A DNA stretch of 64,000 bases. Source: Timema cristinae. Taxonomy: Eukaryota > Arthropoda > Insecta > Phasmatodea > Timematidae. Positions 13,948 to 25,361 of this stretch are shown here, one piece after another. Position 1 is the stretch's first letter; each line of letters starts with the position of its first letter. Location of the stretch: assembly GCA_039000515.1 (NCBI GenBank), contig JBCFYV010000207.1:1-64000 (forward strand). The letters run 5' to 3'. A program made the translations under genes and the position numbers. The notes below the pieces were generated by a model. The model did not search any database and was not told the DNA's origin. It was given only the letters and a program-made list of their open reading frames with translations.

Positions 13948-14067
13948 AGCAATATTGACCACGACGTGAAGCCGATGATAAGTAAAATATATTTAAACCC
14001 ATTAAAGTTTATGAATTTTTGTGTTCCCTATGCCATAAAGTAAGTAAGCACGGTAGTTGATACCCGA

Positions 14068-14310
14068 CCGCCTCTGTGGTATAGTGGTCAGAGCTACTGG
14101 CTTCAGATCCGGAAGTACCAGGCTCGATCCCCAGTTCCCCTAATTCTGTCTGTGAAGCAGTGAGTCTGAAATGGAACCATAATCAACCTCGTGAGGACAA
14201 ATGAGGAGCTACTTGAATGATTAAGTAGCGCTTCAGTCTAGAAAACTAAGATAGAAGTCTGGAGGGCTCGTTGTGCTAACCACATGGCACCCTTAGCTTG
14301 AAAATGTTGG
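14068..14310 (+). repeat. SINE family C (tRNA-derived)
   Basis: The A box is TGGTATAGTGGTCAGAG and the B box lies in AGGCTCGATCCCC. The body has GAGGACAAATGAGGAGC and TACTTGAATGATTAAG. It lacks the tail shared by families A and B. A 25-bp piece of the body recurs at about 54985-55010. Ends and target duplication are not clear. Confidence 0.7.
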
Positions 14311-15022
14311 CACTATCTTCGCCAACATACGGCAGACTCTGTAATAATTAAAACGCTAGCCTGATAAGAAATGTCTGTACGCCATCATAAGGGTGATATT
14401 ATTGCATAATTAATTATATTGTTTTATAAATTAAAAGTTCTGGTGTTTTTTATAGTCTTTTATTTTAATTTTAAATGAATGAACTATTTACTTTTAGCTA
14501 GATATCACACGCATTTTATATTTGATAAAAGCCCGACTATTGCGTTAAATGAATCTTAGCTATACGTGTTCTTGTCGAGAAGGAAGGATCACCAGCAGTG
14601 AGGAGATGTGCGCATTTCAAGGGGTATATCAAGCGACATTTCCTTCTCGAAGATTCCTAAAAGAAAAAGGGTGAGGTCATCCAGGTGCGTCTCTTTCCAC
14701 GGAAAGTGCGTTGTCTTTTTAAATAGAGACGTAGAAGGATTTCACCACACCTTACAACTCGACAGTTCTACATAAATAAATTTTACTGTCCGCACGAATA
14801 TTATAGTAATTTTGAATATAGATTTGAATAATAACATATTGATATGTATAATTTCATATCATTACAACTCTTGATTGGTATAGCCTGCTTGCAGGCTGAC
14901 ACCATGGAGATATTACTTAAGTTAAACTCTACCAATAGGATAAAAAATTATTCCCAAAAACATTTATTTCTGGAAAATTGTGTAAATCCTATAGATGTTT
15001 GAAAACTGTAAACACCGTATTA
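14311..15022. other. Non-coding stretch
   Basis: Apart from a slightly richer patch near 14570-14760 there is nothing I can assign. Confidence 0.35.
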
Positions 15023-15033
15023 AATAACAGATA

Positions 15034-15286
15034 CCCACATCAGTGGATGAGTGGTCTAAGGTGTCACTACAGTGTTAAATTGGCCTGCTGATAGCGGAGC
15101 ACTTGGGGTGCAAATCCTGGTCGGGTCTATTGAGGGTAGTTTTTCCTAAATTGTTTCCCCATCTTCCAAAATAAAATGCTGGTAGATAACCTCTCAAATG
15201 CATCTTTCCTCATTACTACCCAATTAGATTGTCATATATGCGTATAACATGAACAGGTAGTATGACGTAGTGATATCAGTAATAAA
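15034..15286 (+). repeat. SINE family B with target duplication
   Basis: The A-box region is TGGATGAGTGGTCTAAGG and the B-box region is GGGTGCAAATCCTGG. The decayed shared tail is GCGTATAACATGAACAGG, TAGTATGACG. AATAACAGATA flanks it at 15023-15033 and 15287-15297. Confidence 0.85.
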
Positions 15287-15639
15287 AATAACAGATATAT
15301 TTATAGTCAAAATTGTTCTAGTCTTTGAAATGAAACTGCTTTTAAAATATTTTATCGCCTCTTTAGCCTTTAAATTTTAAAAATTAACTAAAGCATAGTG
15401 GCCAAATTTAGCACATTAAATTTTAGTTATTTTTTATTTTACCTGCTTACTAATAAACTCAAATAAATGGCACGACAAAATCGTAAGCTACATACTCTCT
15501 CGTATAGGTTATTATAGTTAGTGACAAAATCTTCAAAAATAAGTTATCTCTAATTTTACCTTAAATAATTTTTCTCTTGATAAATAATTATACATTATTA
15601 TTTATCACTACCCTCACCAGATATTTATTTGAAAAAAAT

Positions 15640-15960
15640 TCAAAAGTGGTACAACAGCATTAACCTGGAGTCACGTGACACTTTGATATGCTAACTACTC
15701 AAAATGGGTACGGGTACAAAACTTTTTATTTGTGGTACAAAACGGTACAAAACTAGTACAAAACTTTGGCATCAAAAACGTTCATAATTCAAAAGTGGTA
15801 CAACAGCATTAACCTGGAGTCACCATGCTGATATGCTAATTACTCAAAACGGGTACGGGTACAAAAAATTTTCTTTGTGGTACAAAAGGTACAAAACTAG
15901 TACAAACTTTGGCATCAAAAATGTTCAAAATTCAAAAGTGGTACTACAGGTTAATGGACG
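15640..15960. repeat. 149-bp tandem duplication rich in GGTACAAAA
   Basis: CAAAAGTGGTAC occurs at about 15641, 15790 and 15932. Each unit contains TTAACCTGGAGTCAC and GGGTACGGGTACAAAA, followed by several GGTACAAAA or AGTACAAA words. There are about 2.1 units. It has no coding content. Confidence 0.85.
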
Positions 15961-16565
15961 TCTAGCTGCCTGGAATGTATAAGCGAATTTTTCTGCTCGA
16001 GAGTGTGATTGTATCTTGACGTTATATCTCCCCACGTTTAGTCCAACTTGGTCGCCTAAACACTTTACGGTCCGGCACTACACTTCTTATCTCTCTCAGT
16101 TCTTGGAAAAAGTTTGCTTGCTGCCCTTACTAATTACCGGTCGCGGTCGCCAGTCTCCCAATTGTTTAAACAAACCAGTAATTCTGCCAACCTGATGGCT
16201 GGAACCCACCAGTTTGTATAACGTTAGCAACGCCATCTATTTTGAGAGACGAAAGCTCAACACACTGCCAGAGAGGGTAGGCAGGGCCTTAAGAAAACAG
16301 TTAAATGATGACAGTAACTTGACATGAGGTGAAAATAATAGTGACACTCTAGTACATGTATTATGGATTCCCATGTCCAGATGTCATCTTTTCAATTTAA
16401 AGGGTAGTACATTTATGTTTAACTCAACCAAAGAAGTCTTGAGCTAATAGAATGAACATTTTGCTGTTATAGGAAAAATAAAAATGTCTGTCTCATTTTA
16501 AATTGTTTGATATGTAATAGTTTAATTAATAGTCTCAAATATTTATAAAAATATATTGTGTAATT
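15961..16565. other. Non-coding stretch
   Basis: Unique-looking DNA with somewhat higher GC at 15990-16280. No family was recognised. Confidence 0.35.
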
Positions 16566-16948
16566 TTCTGAAAATGGAAAAATAACACCTGGAGATGGGA
16601 TTCGAAACCATGCCCTTTGGCTTGGAACGCCAATGCTCTAACAACTAAGGAATCATCCCGTGCTCAGGGCCATTCTTCACTCATATTTTAAGGCAGAGTC
16701 TATGATAGACGTGAAGAAATAGTCGGCTATAAATGTGTGATTTTACCAAGTTCACAATCTATCTTCACACATTTGTAGCTGGCAATTTCCACACGTCAAT
16801 CACAGACTCTGCCTTGAAATATGAGTGAAGAATGACCCTGAGCAAGGGACTATTTCTGGATAGCTCACTGGTTTGAGCATTGGCATACCAAGACAAAGGT
16901 CACTGGTTCGATTCCCTTGTTCAGGTGCCATTTTTCAATTTTCAGAAT
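16566..16948. mobile_element. Foldback element with tRNA-like arms, copy 1
   Basis: The left arm (16566-16740) and right arm (16765-16948) are imperfect inverted repeats. They share TTCACTCATATTTTAAGGC near 16676, read back as GCCTTGAAATATGAGTGAA near 16812. Each arm carries a tRNA-like unit that points outward. On the right it has TAGCTCACTGGTTTGAGC (A box), a TTGGC stem and GGTTCGATTCC (B box). On the left, minus strand, it has a perfect TTGGC/GCCAA anticodon stem and a GGTTTCGAATCCC-like B box. The sequence after the right head (TTTTCAGAATATGATATCT) matches the body seen beside copy 2 at 60819. Its class is unknown to me. Confidence 0.75.
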
Positions 16949-17545
16949 ATGATATCTAGATGAAGTATTCCTCAATAAAAGCATAAATAATAGCTTTTTC
17001 TATTTTGTTCTTTTACGTTTGATTTCATGGAGTAGACTGTTAGAAACGTTATTAAATAACTGTTCAATACAAAGTGATATCGAAGGTATTGGAGTAAAGT
17101 TCTCGTCCCAATACTCAATATTCGTGGGTTCAAACCTAACTAAGGTCAATGAATTGTTTTTTTAAGTGATAAAAAATCCATAGCACAACCTCCTTAAGAG
17201 GGGAAGTAGAGTCGTCGGTCCCATGTCGATTGTGGCATGTTAAATAATGTAAGGTGTGTGAAAATACCTTTCCTGGCGAAATTGGTAGACCCTTTCGCTC
17301 TTGTTATTAGAAATTATCGTGTTGTGATAATCATTCGGTTCAGAAAGTGCACATTAAATACAACAAATAAATGAAAAATATTTGATTCGTAATATATTTA
17401 TGGTGTAGTTATTGCACCGCCTTTACCAGGAAGTAATGGGAGGGTGCAAATTAATGTACAAGCAATGAATCATAACAATAAAGCATTTTATTATAAATAC
17501 AACAGGCATGTAAATGATAGAGAAAAACTAATGAGAATAAGATTC
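16949..17545. other. Non-coding stretch, possible SINE relic
   Basis: The first ~35 bp still match the outward body of the foldback element. A GGGTTCAAACCT word near 17128 looks like a worn B box. Nothing else can be supported. Confidence 0.35.
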
Positions 17546-18409
17546 TGGTTCAACTAATATCGGGTGGCTCCATACGCCAAGCCGCTACATCCATCCTCCG
17601 GTTACTAGGCGAGCGCCAGTGGATCCCGAGTGTTAGATCACAGGGGAGACCAAGTAAATACTGCGGGCACCCCTCCTCGGGTCGGCTAGAGCTCTGCGTG
17701 GCCTCTCCAGTATTACGTGCCTTAATCGGACACAACCATGCCAAAGGGGTTAAAACATGAAAATATCCTCAATCATAACCTTACATTGAAAGGTGTGGGC
17801 GCTCCCCCACTCCTATTCGGGTGCACAAAGGTAACAGAGGGAGACTGGCGCTCCCTAGTACGAAGTGCTCAAGGTCACACAAGCGGCCTTTCCAATAGCC
17901 CTCAGTAACAGACAATGATTCAATATTTACACCGAGCCGGCCGTAAGCACGGACTCAATACACCAAAACACAAAGATATCGAACACCCTATCCTGCCTGG
18001 GCCCCTCCGGGTTACCCACGCACCTTATAATGTCCCTAATGGTCCCCACGGCTAGGCCCAAAGGCTAGCAGCCAGTAGCGCTAACAATAGTATGTAAGCT
18101 ATTAACCCTAACATTCATTGACACGGGGGCGAGCGCTTTTGCACAATACCCTAAGGCCCCTTTCTCCTTACTAGCGAGTAGCACCCACTAAGAGGTCGAG
18201 GGAGTCTATGCCTATAACTAATTGACTAGCTTATTAAACAAATACAAGATAAAATTGGCCAAGTCAGCAATACTCTACGATACCTCGTCACTACAAAACG
18301 GGAGTCCACCCTAATACTCCTTGAAATATCCTGCTGACCACATAGCCCAAGGCGTTACCTTGGAATCACAAGGTCCAGATAGAAAGTTAGTTGATAGCAG
18401 CGAATCACC

Positions 18410-18812
18410 CTGGTACAAGCAAGGCAGCCCAGCTGGATCCTGGACGGAGTTGAATAGAGTCAGTAGTATGACGCCAGCCCTGGTACATCTGAGTACCAGC
18501 CACGGTTAGATGGGTGCTGGTAGCGGAGTACCAGCCCTGGTACATGCAAGCAAGCCCATCTGGATCCTGGAGGGAGTTGGATAGAGTCAGTAGTAAGACG
18601 CCAGCCCTGGTACATCTGAGTACCAGCCACGGTTAGATGGGTGCTGGTAGCGGAGTACCAGCCCTGGTACATGCAAGCAAGCCCAGCTGGATCCTGGACG
18701 GAGTTGGATAGAGTCGGTAGTAAGACGCCAGCCCTGGTACATCTGAGTACCAGCCATGGTTAGATGACAGCTGGTCGGGGAGTACCAGCCCTGGCACTAG
18801 CAAGCTAGTACC
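18410..18812. repeat. 127-bp tandem repeat, about 3.2 units
   Basis: ACGCCAGCCC occurs at 18471, 18598 and 18725, exactly 127 bp apart. Units hold GTACCAGCCCTGGTACATG, which is itself nearly palindromic (GTACCAG/CTGGTAC), and CCCAGCTGGATCCTGGA. The motif GTACCAGCC continues in worn form to about 18820. Confidence 0.92.
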
Positions 18813-19301
18813 AGCCGCTAGAACTGGCGCTGGAGGGCGGAACTTCGGGAAGCAGACGCCTGGTCCCTGGCCAGGCTGAAGATAAAAATTCCACGCTAAA
18901 GCGGCGGGGGTCAGCTGGTCATACCCTCCGATCCCCAGCCCTGGTACCCCATAGCGCAAATATTGCACTATTTCTTCTCGCCGAGAAACGGCATGGACCC
19001 AGATAGTCTGACGGAATAGATTGAGAGCTCCGTCCCAGCGAGTCTTGTTCCCCTTTGTTGGCTGAAGTAGTACTACGTGTATGACCAGGATGAACCGACG
19101 CGCAGAGCGTCCAACAAGAGAGTCTCTATTCAGTTGTACAAAAAAACAATCAGCTGTTCAGAGCGTAAAAACACTCGGAACGCGCATGCGCGGCAATACA
19201 TGGGAGGGAGTCAGAGAGACCAAGAAGAGGGGGAAAGTTGCTGCGTCTGCGCATGTGCGAGATTCACGTCAGAAAGAATTAGAATTAGGTCAGCGTGACC
19301 T

Positions 19302-19335
19302 TGTGCGAGCTGATATTTCATATTAGCTCGGCACA
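19302..19335. repeat. Hairpin TGTGCGAGCT...AGCTCGGCACA
   Basis: The arms TGTGCGAGCTGATAT and ATATTAGCTCGGCACA pair with one bulged G and one mismatch. The same hairpin stands at 40158-40189, while the surrounding sequences differ. Confidence 0.7.
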
Positions 19336-19593
19336 TTATTATTTGTCAAAATATATATTTCAATATTTCCATTGAAACAGCCCCTAGCACGTTTAACACC
19401 GTTAAGAATAATAAATCTATATAAAAAGGGCCTCTGACAATAGTTATATGCAAAAAGGGCGCCTGTATCACTTAACATAATCGTTAAATGCACATTTATA
19501 CAAAACACTTAGACAAATTATGAATCTTTATATAATCTGAAATATATATACAATCACTTAAACAATCTTCTTAAATTTATGTTACAATTCTTG

Positions 19594-19831
19594 TATTATT
19601 ATTATTATTATTATTATTATTAGAACCACGTCTTACTACCCGTTCGGGTTATACGCACTTACGCTAATGTGTAATGGTAGGGTGATTGTGAGATGAAATG
19701 AAGGACCTACAGTTTAACGTGGAATCCGAACCACGGTGGAGGCCTGGCATTCCTCACATTCACAAGATGTCTTGTCAGAGGTGAAGGAAGGGTTTGGAAA
19801 TCAGATAAATCTGTGCCGGTATCGAGGATTG
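19594..19831 (-). repeat. SINE family A, 5'-truncated, with target duplication
   Basis: Reversed SINE: (TAT)n tail, then the shared tail and body, ending inside the tRNA-like head at ATCGAGGATT, so the A box is missing. TACAATTCTTG flanks it at 19583-19593 and 19832-19842. The truncation therefore happened at insertion and is not later decay. Confidence 0.93.
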
Positions 19832-19842
19832 TACAATTCTTG

Positions 19843-21117
19843 TAAATGTAGTAAATATCGTAAATATTTAAGGGCTGTTTTCTCAAAACACGATTTTTTT
19901 AGATGGGCCTTTTTTGCATAGAAATCCTCATATTAAATTAGTTTTCTTGAGACATTTTAAGAAATAAATCTCAAATGTAGATTGTGTGCTCCATTTTTAA
20001 TAAATACAGATGATTTCTCTAAAAAGAAATACACAATTTGATATACACTAAACCAATATAGAATAAAATACCAACGGGCCGCACGAAAAACCATTCAATT
20101 GACATTAAAACCTAAGATAAGAAAACATTCCAGACGTTTCAAGCAAATGTTTGTTATACCTAATCGACCACTTTTATATAACGTTCTTCTAAAGACAAAA
20201 CACTTCTTGTATGACATCAAACACCGAGATAGAAAAGAACTCCAGAGAGAAAGTAATTTTAAGTGTGTGCATGATGTCCAAGTCTAGTAAATGGAATTAA
20301 CCTTGGGATGCAGTACTTGTCCATGACACTTGTTATCTCTTCCACCCCGGTAGTGGAGAAAGAAACCATTATTATTAAAATTACACTTGACTATGGATAA
20401 ATTCCTTAAGTTCGACAGAGGGCATTACTTTATGAATTCAGCCGCACTAGCGTTGAGAAATCTCAGTAAAGAACCTATGTAAAACTATCCTGAGTGTACC
20501 TTAACTAAGGTTTAACCCAGAACTTTATGTATACAAAAATTAATTGTGATGCGAGTCTAGCACATTAGACCGCTCGACCAACACTGTAGGTTGAGTCTTA
20601 AAGATAATATGAGTGCCTCTAATGTTAAGTAGTTTAAATTTGTTCAAATGCCTCAGTTACTCCAATGATCTTAATTGCAATTTAAGTCCAACGTCTTATC
20701 TCAGCTTGTAGCATGTCTGTCTACTATGATAAGGGTCCCTAGTTCAATTCCTGACATGGTTAAAAATGTATCGTTGGTGAAAATGGATTTCCCAGCTTGA
20801 TTTGACTTAAAATGGTATGCTCTAATACTCCCAGAATGGAAGAACAAGGTTAAACCCTGTACCGACACTATAGGTCACACCGAGATTCTCACCTAAGGTC
20901 TACTGTACGACAGAAAGGAGGGCGAGTAGTTTATACAGTTTTTATAACATTACATATTTTTGGCCAAAATAAATCAAATATTTCTCGAGTAGCAACATCG
21001 AGTTTAGTTTTCTGCACATAATTATATCCACAAATCTTGAATACCTATCAAGAGTGTCCGGAATTTTGTCAACACTTTTTTAAATAAAGAAATAAAGGGG
21101 TTTGGGGGATGATACAA
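19843..21117. other. Non-coding stretch with worn tRNA-like words
   Basis: Near 20690-20760 a CTCAGCTTGTAGC and TAGTTCAATTCCTGA pair resembles worn A and B boxes, and a similar reversed one may lie near 20540-20600. They are too degraded to classify. The rest shows nothing. Confidence 0.3.
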
Positions 21118-21125
21118 ACTATGAA

Positions 21126-21127
<2 letters not shown>

Positions 21128-21156
<29 letters not shown>

Positions 21157-21422
21157 GCACCGCGTCTTACTACCCGTTCGGGTTATACGCACTTACGCTA
21201 ATGTGTAATGGTAGGGTGATTGTGAGATGAAATGGAGGACCTACAGTTTAACGTGGAATCCGAACCACGGTGGAGGCCTGGCATTCCCCACATTCACAAG
21301 ATGTTTTGTCAGAGGTGAAGGAAGGGTTTGGTAATCAAATAAATCTGTGCTGGTACCGAGGATTGAACCCCGGCCGCCAGCACAGAAGTCCAACACCTTA
21401 CCCCTAGACCGCCAGGTCACCC
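21128..21422 (-). repeat. SINE family A, full length, minus strand
   Basis: It runs from a (TTA)n tail through the shared tail and body to the head (CCCCTAGACCGCCAGGTCAC). ACTATGAAAT flanks it at 21118-21127 and 21423-21432. Confidence 0.95.
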
Positions 21423-21469
21423 ACTATGAAATTAGAATGAGTGTAATCTACTGGGTTTCTAGAGATGGG

Positions 21470-21600
21470 CGTTGCTGTCACACTACTCTACGAGTGTCTG
21501 AGAGCATTCCGGTGGATACTTGGGGTTACTATTTCGTTTATCGGAGCAGGACTTAGGGACAACCATGGCACCCCCCTGGGTCGACCACATAGTTCCCAAG
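21470..21600 (-). pseudogene. Relic of Jockey-like LINE RT C-terminus
   Basis: It is similar base for base to the C-terminal coding end of the LINE RT at 44660-44800. Shared words include CACTACTCTA, CGGAGCAGG against CCGAGCAGG, ATGGCACCC and ATAGTTCCCAAG against GTAGTTCCCAAG. It is too short and worn to code. The orientation matches the minus-strand RT. Confidence 0.5.
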
Positions 21601-22810
21601 ACCGATTTCCCCTTTCCCAGTGATGAATTAAAGGCTGTAGGCTGCTTTATCTGTCGATGTTTGCTGTAAGTTAGCTAGAAGGAAGAAGTTGGGAGCCGCA
21701 CGTGACTCCTCACATTGAGTTGGATATGGATCTTTTAACTTGGCACGTCATAAGACATGATGGACATATATATATGACGGCCATCTTCCACGCGACGTTA
21801 TATCTGTGATCATGGAACTGTATGTCATTACAACTAAGGCGTCGGTCTAGTACACCTGGGCGCCACCAACCAGGCGTAGCAAACTGGGTGCTAACAAGAC
21901 TGGGTGTCAAGATAACTGAGCACCAGTGTATGGACGTAAATATTGTTTTTGACGTAAATATTCAATTTTGGAGTTGTTTAAAAAAAAATCTTAGAGGAAC
22001 CTCTATCTGTTTGTATGTATAAAGTTATACTACTTGATATTTTAAAATTTGAAAAATTTTAGAAGTAAAAAGACATGAAAAATACCTACCCTAACCAAAT
22101 TTTCTTTTTTTACAACTAAAACAAAAGTTTTTAGTTTTTTACCATTAAAACACACATTTTTAAGGGAACTTGTTGTATATATACAAAAACCTCCAAAAAT
22201 ATATATTTACTTAAATAACAATCATTACGTTTTTACACAGATGCCCTTTTGGCCAGAGCTTGTTGGCAACGGCCAGTTGTAGCTTCTTATAACTTTTAAT
22301 CCAAAATAAGACTAGGTCAAGCACAACATCCATGATATAGGTACTTTTGTTGTGGTGTAATTTTACATATCTTCAACTATATTTGTTCCTGCGTTAATTT
22401 TGTAAGTTTGGTTTTGAACAGTTCACTGTAACATATTTTTTTAATAAGCCTCAATGTAGTATCAATGAATTCACCGCATTTTTGTGAGTGTAATAATGGT
22501 ATAATTTTTGTTATTTTCAGGTTTTTTAGAGAAATAAAATTCACTTAAAAGGTACAGTTAGGGATTCCAATCCAGCAAAGTGGGATCACGCAATCCAGCG
22601 GGATCCAGCATAAATTTAGGAATTACGGGATCCCGCAAAAGCCTGCAGATCCGCTACGACAGACAGCAGCGTAACTGTATAATACGCTCCAGCTCAGACA
22701 AGCTGAGCCACCAACCAATATGGTCAAGCACGAAGACTCTCTCTTCCCCCCCAGCCCGGGCTGCTAGATGAGATACCAATATCAATAGTACAGAACCAGT
22801 CTCTGGCTCT
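21601..22810. other. Non-coding stretch left of the insertion nest
   Basis: No family was recognised. Near 22565-22645 the words GGGATCC/GGGATCCCGCAA recur a few times. The stretch ends at the hAT target site. Confidence 0.35.
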
Positions 22811-22999
22811 TCCTGAGCTAGTGTTGGGCAGAATCGGATGAATAGAATCGATTCATTCGATTCTTTCAAAATCATTCGAATGAAAACATAGCTGACTTGA
22901 CGCGAGCTGGCCGATTCATTCTCCTACTCCACCCTTGCCAGAAGTGCTGAGGAAAATCGACCTTATGATTATGAATGTTTCCAGGCTATCTCTATACAG

Positions 23000-23036
23000 T
23001 GTGCTATGCTCGGGTCCGTTTGTCTGAGGATCTTAA
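23000..23036 (-). repeat. Outer piece of the split 3' LTR
   Basis: It is identical to 38811-38847, the outer end of the 5' LTR, up to and including TTAA. After that the sequence changes to the transposon end GAAGGAGC. It is 8.36 kb away from the rest of its LTR. Confidence 0.92.
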
Positions 23037-23664
23037 GAAGGAGCTTTACAATTGAAGGGGCTACCCGCAACCAGCATTTCACCCATTTACCCAAAGGTTA
23101 TTCTTATTCTGATGATATCTCAACTATCATTAATGATAATAAAATATTTATTGTGTCAAATCTAAGGTATCAATATGCCAAACAATAATGCCAGACCCAA
23201 AATTTAATAAAACCATTGAATAATTATATAAAAAATTATATATAAATTAATAAATGTGTTTGAGCTTCAAACTATTAATTGAGAAGGAAACTTAATTTTT
23301 TAACTAGGCATTCATAATCGCAACTAGTTTACGCTTGCAACAGCACGATTATAATTGGGTGTTTATATATGAAAAAACTGAATAAACCCAAAAAAACAAT
23401 TTGCATGCCTATTCGAGTTAATATTACATTGGAGATAGGTCACTTTACTTCCATTCTTTTCTTGTCAAAACCCCATTAAGTACGCTTGGTTGTATACAGA
23501 AGGGGTGAAGGGGGAGGGCTCGGTTATCTTTCAATAATCTTTTACCTGAAAAGTATCTAACAAGCTATCACCGACACAAAGTTCGTCAGGTGCTAGTGCT
23601 GTATTGGTTGGACATGTAATATTAGTAGTACTAAATAATTTGTTGCTGATTTTTTTTCAAAATT

Positions 23665-24046
23665 GTGAAAAAGAATGGGAGAAAGCATCCTTCTGATCAC
23701 AAAAAAAAAACAAAAAAAAAAAACAGAGGTTTGAATTTTAAAAAGTATCGAGAAGCTCAAAAGATAATATCCGTAGAATTAGAGCAAACAGTTTGTGTAC
23801 AGCAAGAAACTAGTGACAACAATCAATATAATCTTAATGAATACGAATTAATATTAGAAAACCTTACCCCAGAACATCAACATAACCAGAATATAACATT
23901 TGGAATAGCTGGCAGAATAATTGTAGAACTTTCTTACTTTTTAAAATCGCTCAGTAAAATGACAGAACATGAACCACTGAGCTGCAAATTAGAAAATATG
24001 GAAATGACCAAAGAACAAGGTGTGGACAGCCAATGTAAATATGCAG
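23665..24046 (+). pseudogene. Kolobok-like transposase, N-terminal exon
   Basis: It opens with a lysine-rich basic stretch (MKKNGRKHPSDHKKK) that looks nuclear or DNA-binding. Near residues 75-120 it reads FGIAGRIIVELSYFLKSL, then an EHEPLSCKLENMEM-like block. This matches the way I know the N-terminal part of Mutator-like transposase domains in insect elements begins (GRRIVD...PL..C.LSNM). The frame runs without interruption to a strong donor, CAG|GTAAGC, at 24046. The next recognised coding piece begins at a good acceptor (TTTCCTTCAG) at 27557. I did not find the DGxW-type segment that should carry the first catalytic Asp between them, so an internal exon may be lost or unrecognised. Confidence 0.62.
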
Positions 24047-24549
24047 GTAAGCTCTAAAGGATAGAAAGATGAGAAGGGGGAAGGGGGGAACCGCAACTAA
24101 AACCATGTTCACGTTGATAATGAAAACTGTTTGTGAGTAAGAGAGTAAGATAACATTTGTAAATTGCAATTTTATAATAATCTGTTAAATTAATTACATT
24201 TTTAATAAAACATTAATGGCATTTAAATGAGAGTCGATGTAAATCCGAAGAGTTTTTAAACATGCAATATGTTATAACCACCATAAATTTAAAAAATGTT
24301 TTGAAATCATATTATTACAAAAGCAAAACTACTTATATAATAAAATGATAGACCCTAAGTAAAAAATCATTAAAACTATTTCACTCGTATATTAAAGATA
24401 TTTATTTTATATAATTTGTCCAATACTACGCTAAGCGTAGGCAATAGTGAGGATTAATACCAAGGACAGGTGAGGAGGGAAGCTAAGAGAAAATACACTA
24501 GCAAATAATTTTTAAGAAAATTAAAAACAATTAAGAATGGCCCTTAAAA

Positions 24550-24740
24550 TTCACACCACCTACCACGTGGTAAAAAGTGTCAGTCTCCTCTTGGCTGGCT
24601 TGCCGGTGACGGAGAAGATGGGTTTTGAATCCCGGCGGTTGTACTGAGGTAGCTAGTCCTAAAGGATTTCCCACTCTTCCGCTACACAAATTCAAGTACA
24701 CTTCCTCTAAATTCTAACTTTCTCATCCCTATTCTATGTG
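24550..24740 (+). repeat. SINE family B fragment
   Basis: The head region has GGTGACGGAGAAGATGGG and TTTTGAATCCCGG. The body has CACTCTTCCGCTACACAAA and TACACTTCCTCTAAATTC. The shared tail is absent. Confidence 0.6.
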
Positions 24741-25074
24741 CGTTATAAACAAAATTAAAATACATTGCATTCTAATCTATGCGATCTAGTAATTCCGTAT
24801 TTCCATTAAAAAAAACAACTTAAATAACGTTATTTAAAAATAAGATTTAAAACTGTCTTAAAGTAAACTTGAACATATTAGGCTTTAAAATGTAATAATA
24901 TATGTAACATAAAGTTTGTTATTTTAATTCAAGTTGCTTAAGCGACATAGTTTTTACACAATTCCTTATCATAGGATACGCATCCAACTACTCTTTATAT
25001 TTATTTTATTTATTAGCACTGGGTCTGTCTAACCAATTGGGTTGTACGCATATGCAGGTATACTAATTACTCTG

Positions 25075-25361
25075 GGTGACCTGGTGGTCTAGGGGTAAGG
25101 TGTCAGACTTCTATGCTGGCGGCCGGGGTTCAATCCTCGGTCCCGGCAAAGATTTATCTGATTACCAAACCCTTCCTTCACCTCTGACAAGACATCTTGT
25201 GAATGTGAGGAATGCCAGGTCTCCACCGTGGTTCGGATTCCACGTTAAACTGTAGGTCCTCCATTTCATCTCATAATCACCCTACCATTACACATTAGCG
25301 TAAGTGCGTATAACCCGAACGGGTAGTAAGACGCGGTGCTAATAATAATAATAATAATAAT
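25075..25361 (+). repeat. SINE family A, full length with target duplication
   Basis: It has a complete head, body, tail and AAT run. AATTACTCTG flanks it at 25065-25074 and 25362-25371. It sits inside the intron-like gap of the transposase gene. Confidence 0.95.

Larger units (their letters stand above)
17550..19340. other. GC-rich block of unknown nature
   Basis: Base composition changes abruptly from the AT-rich surroundings and CpG words are common, for example GCGCATGCGC near 19180. Open frames in all directions show no family motif. It contains the 127-bp tandem repeat (18410-18812) and ends at a hairpin (19302-19335) that has a sister at 40158. It could be part of a large element, a CpG-rich regulatory region or transferred DNA. 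I cannot choose between them. Confidence 0.45.

Noticed and set aside
17550..18320. rRNA gene fragment
   Set aside because: GC-rich sequence looked ribosomal at first, but I could not recognise any conserved rRNA core sequence.
18460..18968. Minus frames of 70 and 111 codons with repeated VPGL motifs
   Set aside because: Translation of the 127-bp tandem repeat; no other support.
19077..19326. Two overlapping plus frames in the GC-rich block
   Set aside because: No motif; two frames are open at once because stops are rare in this composition.
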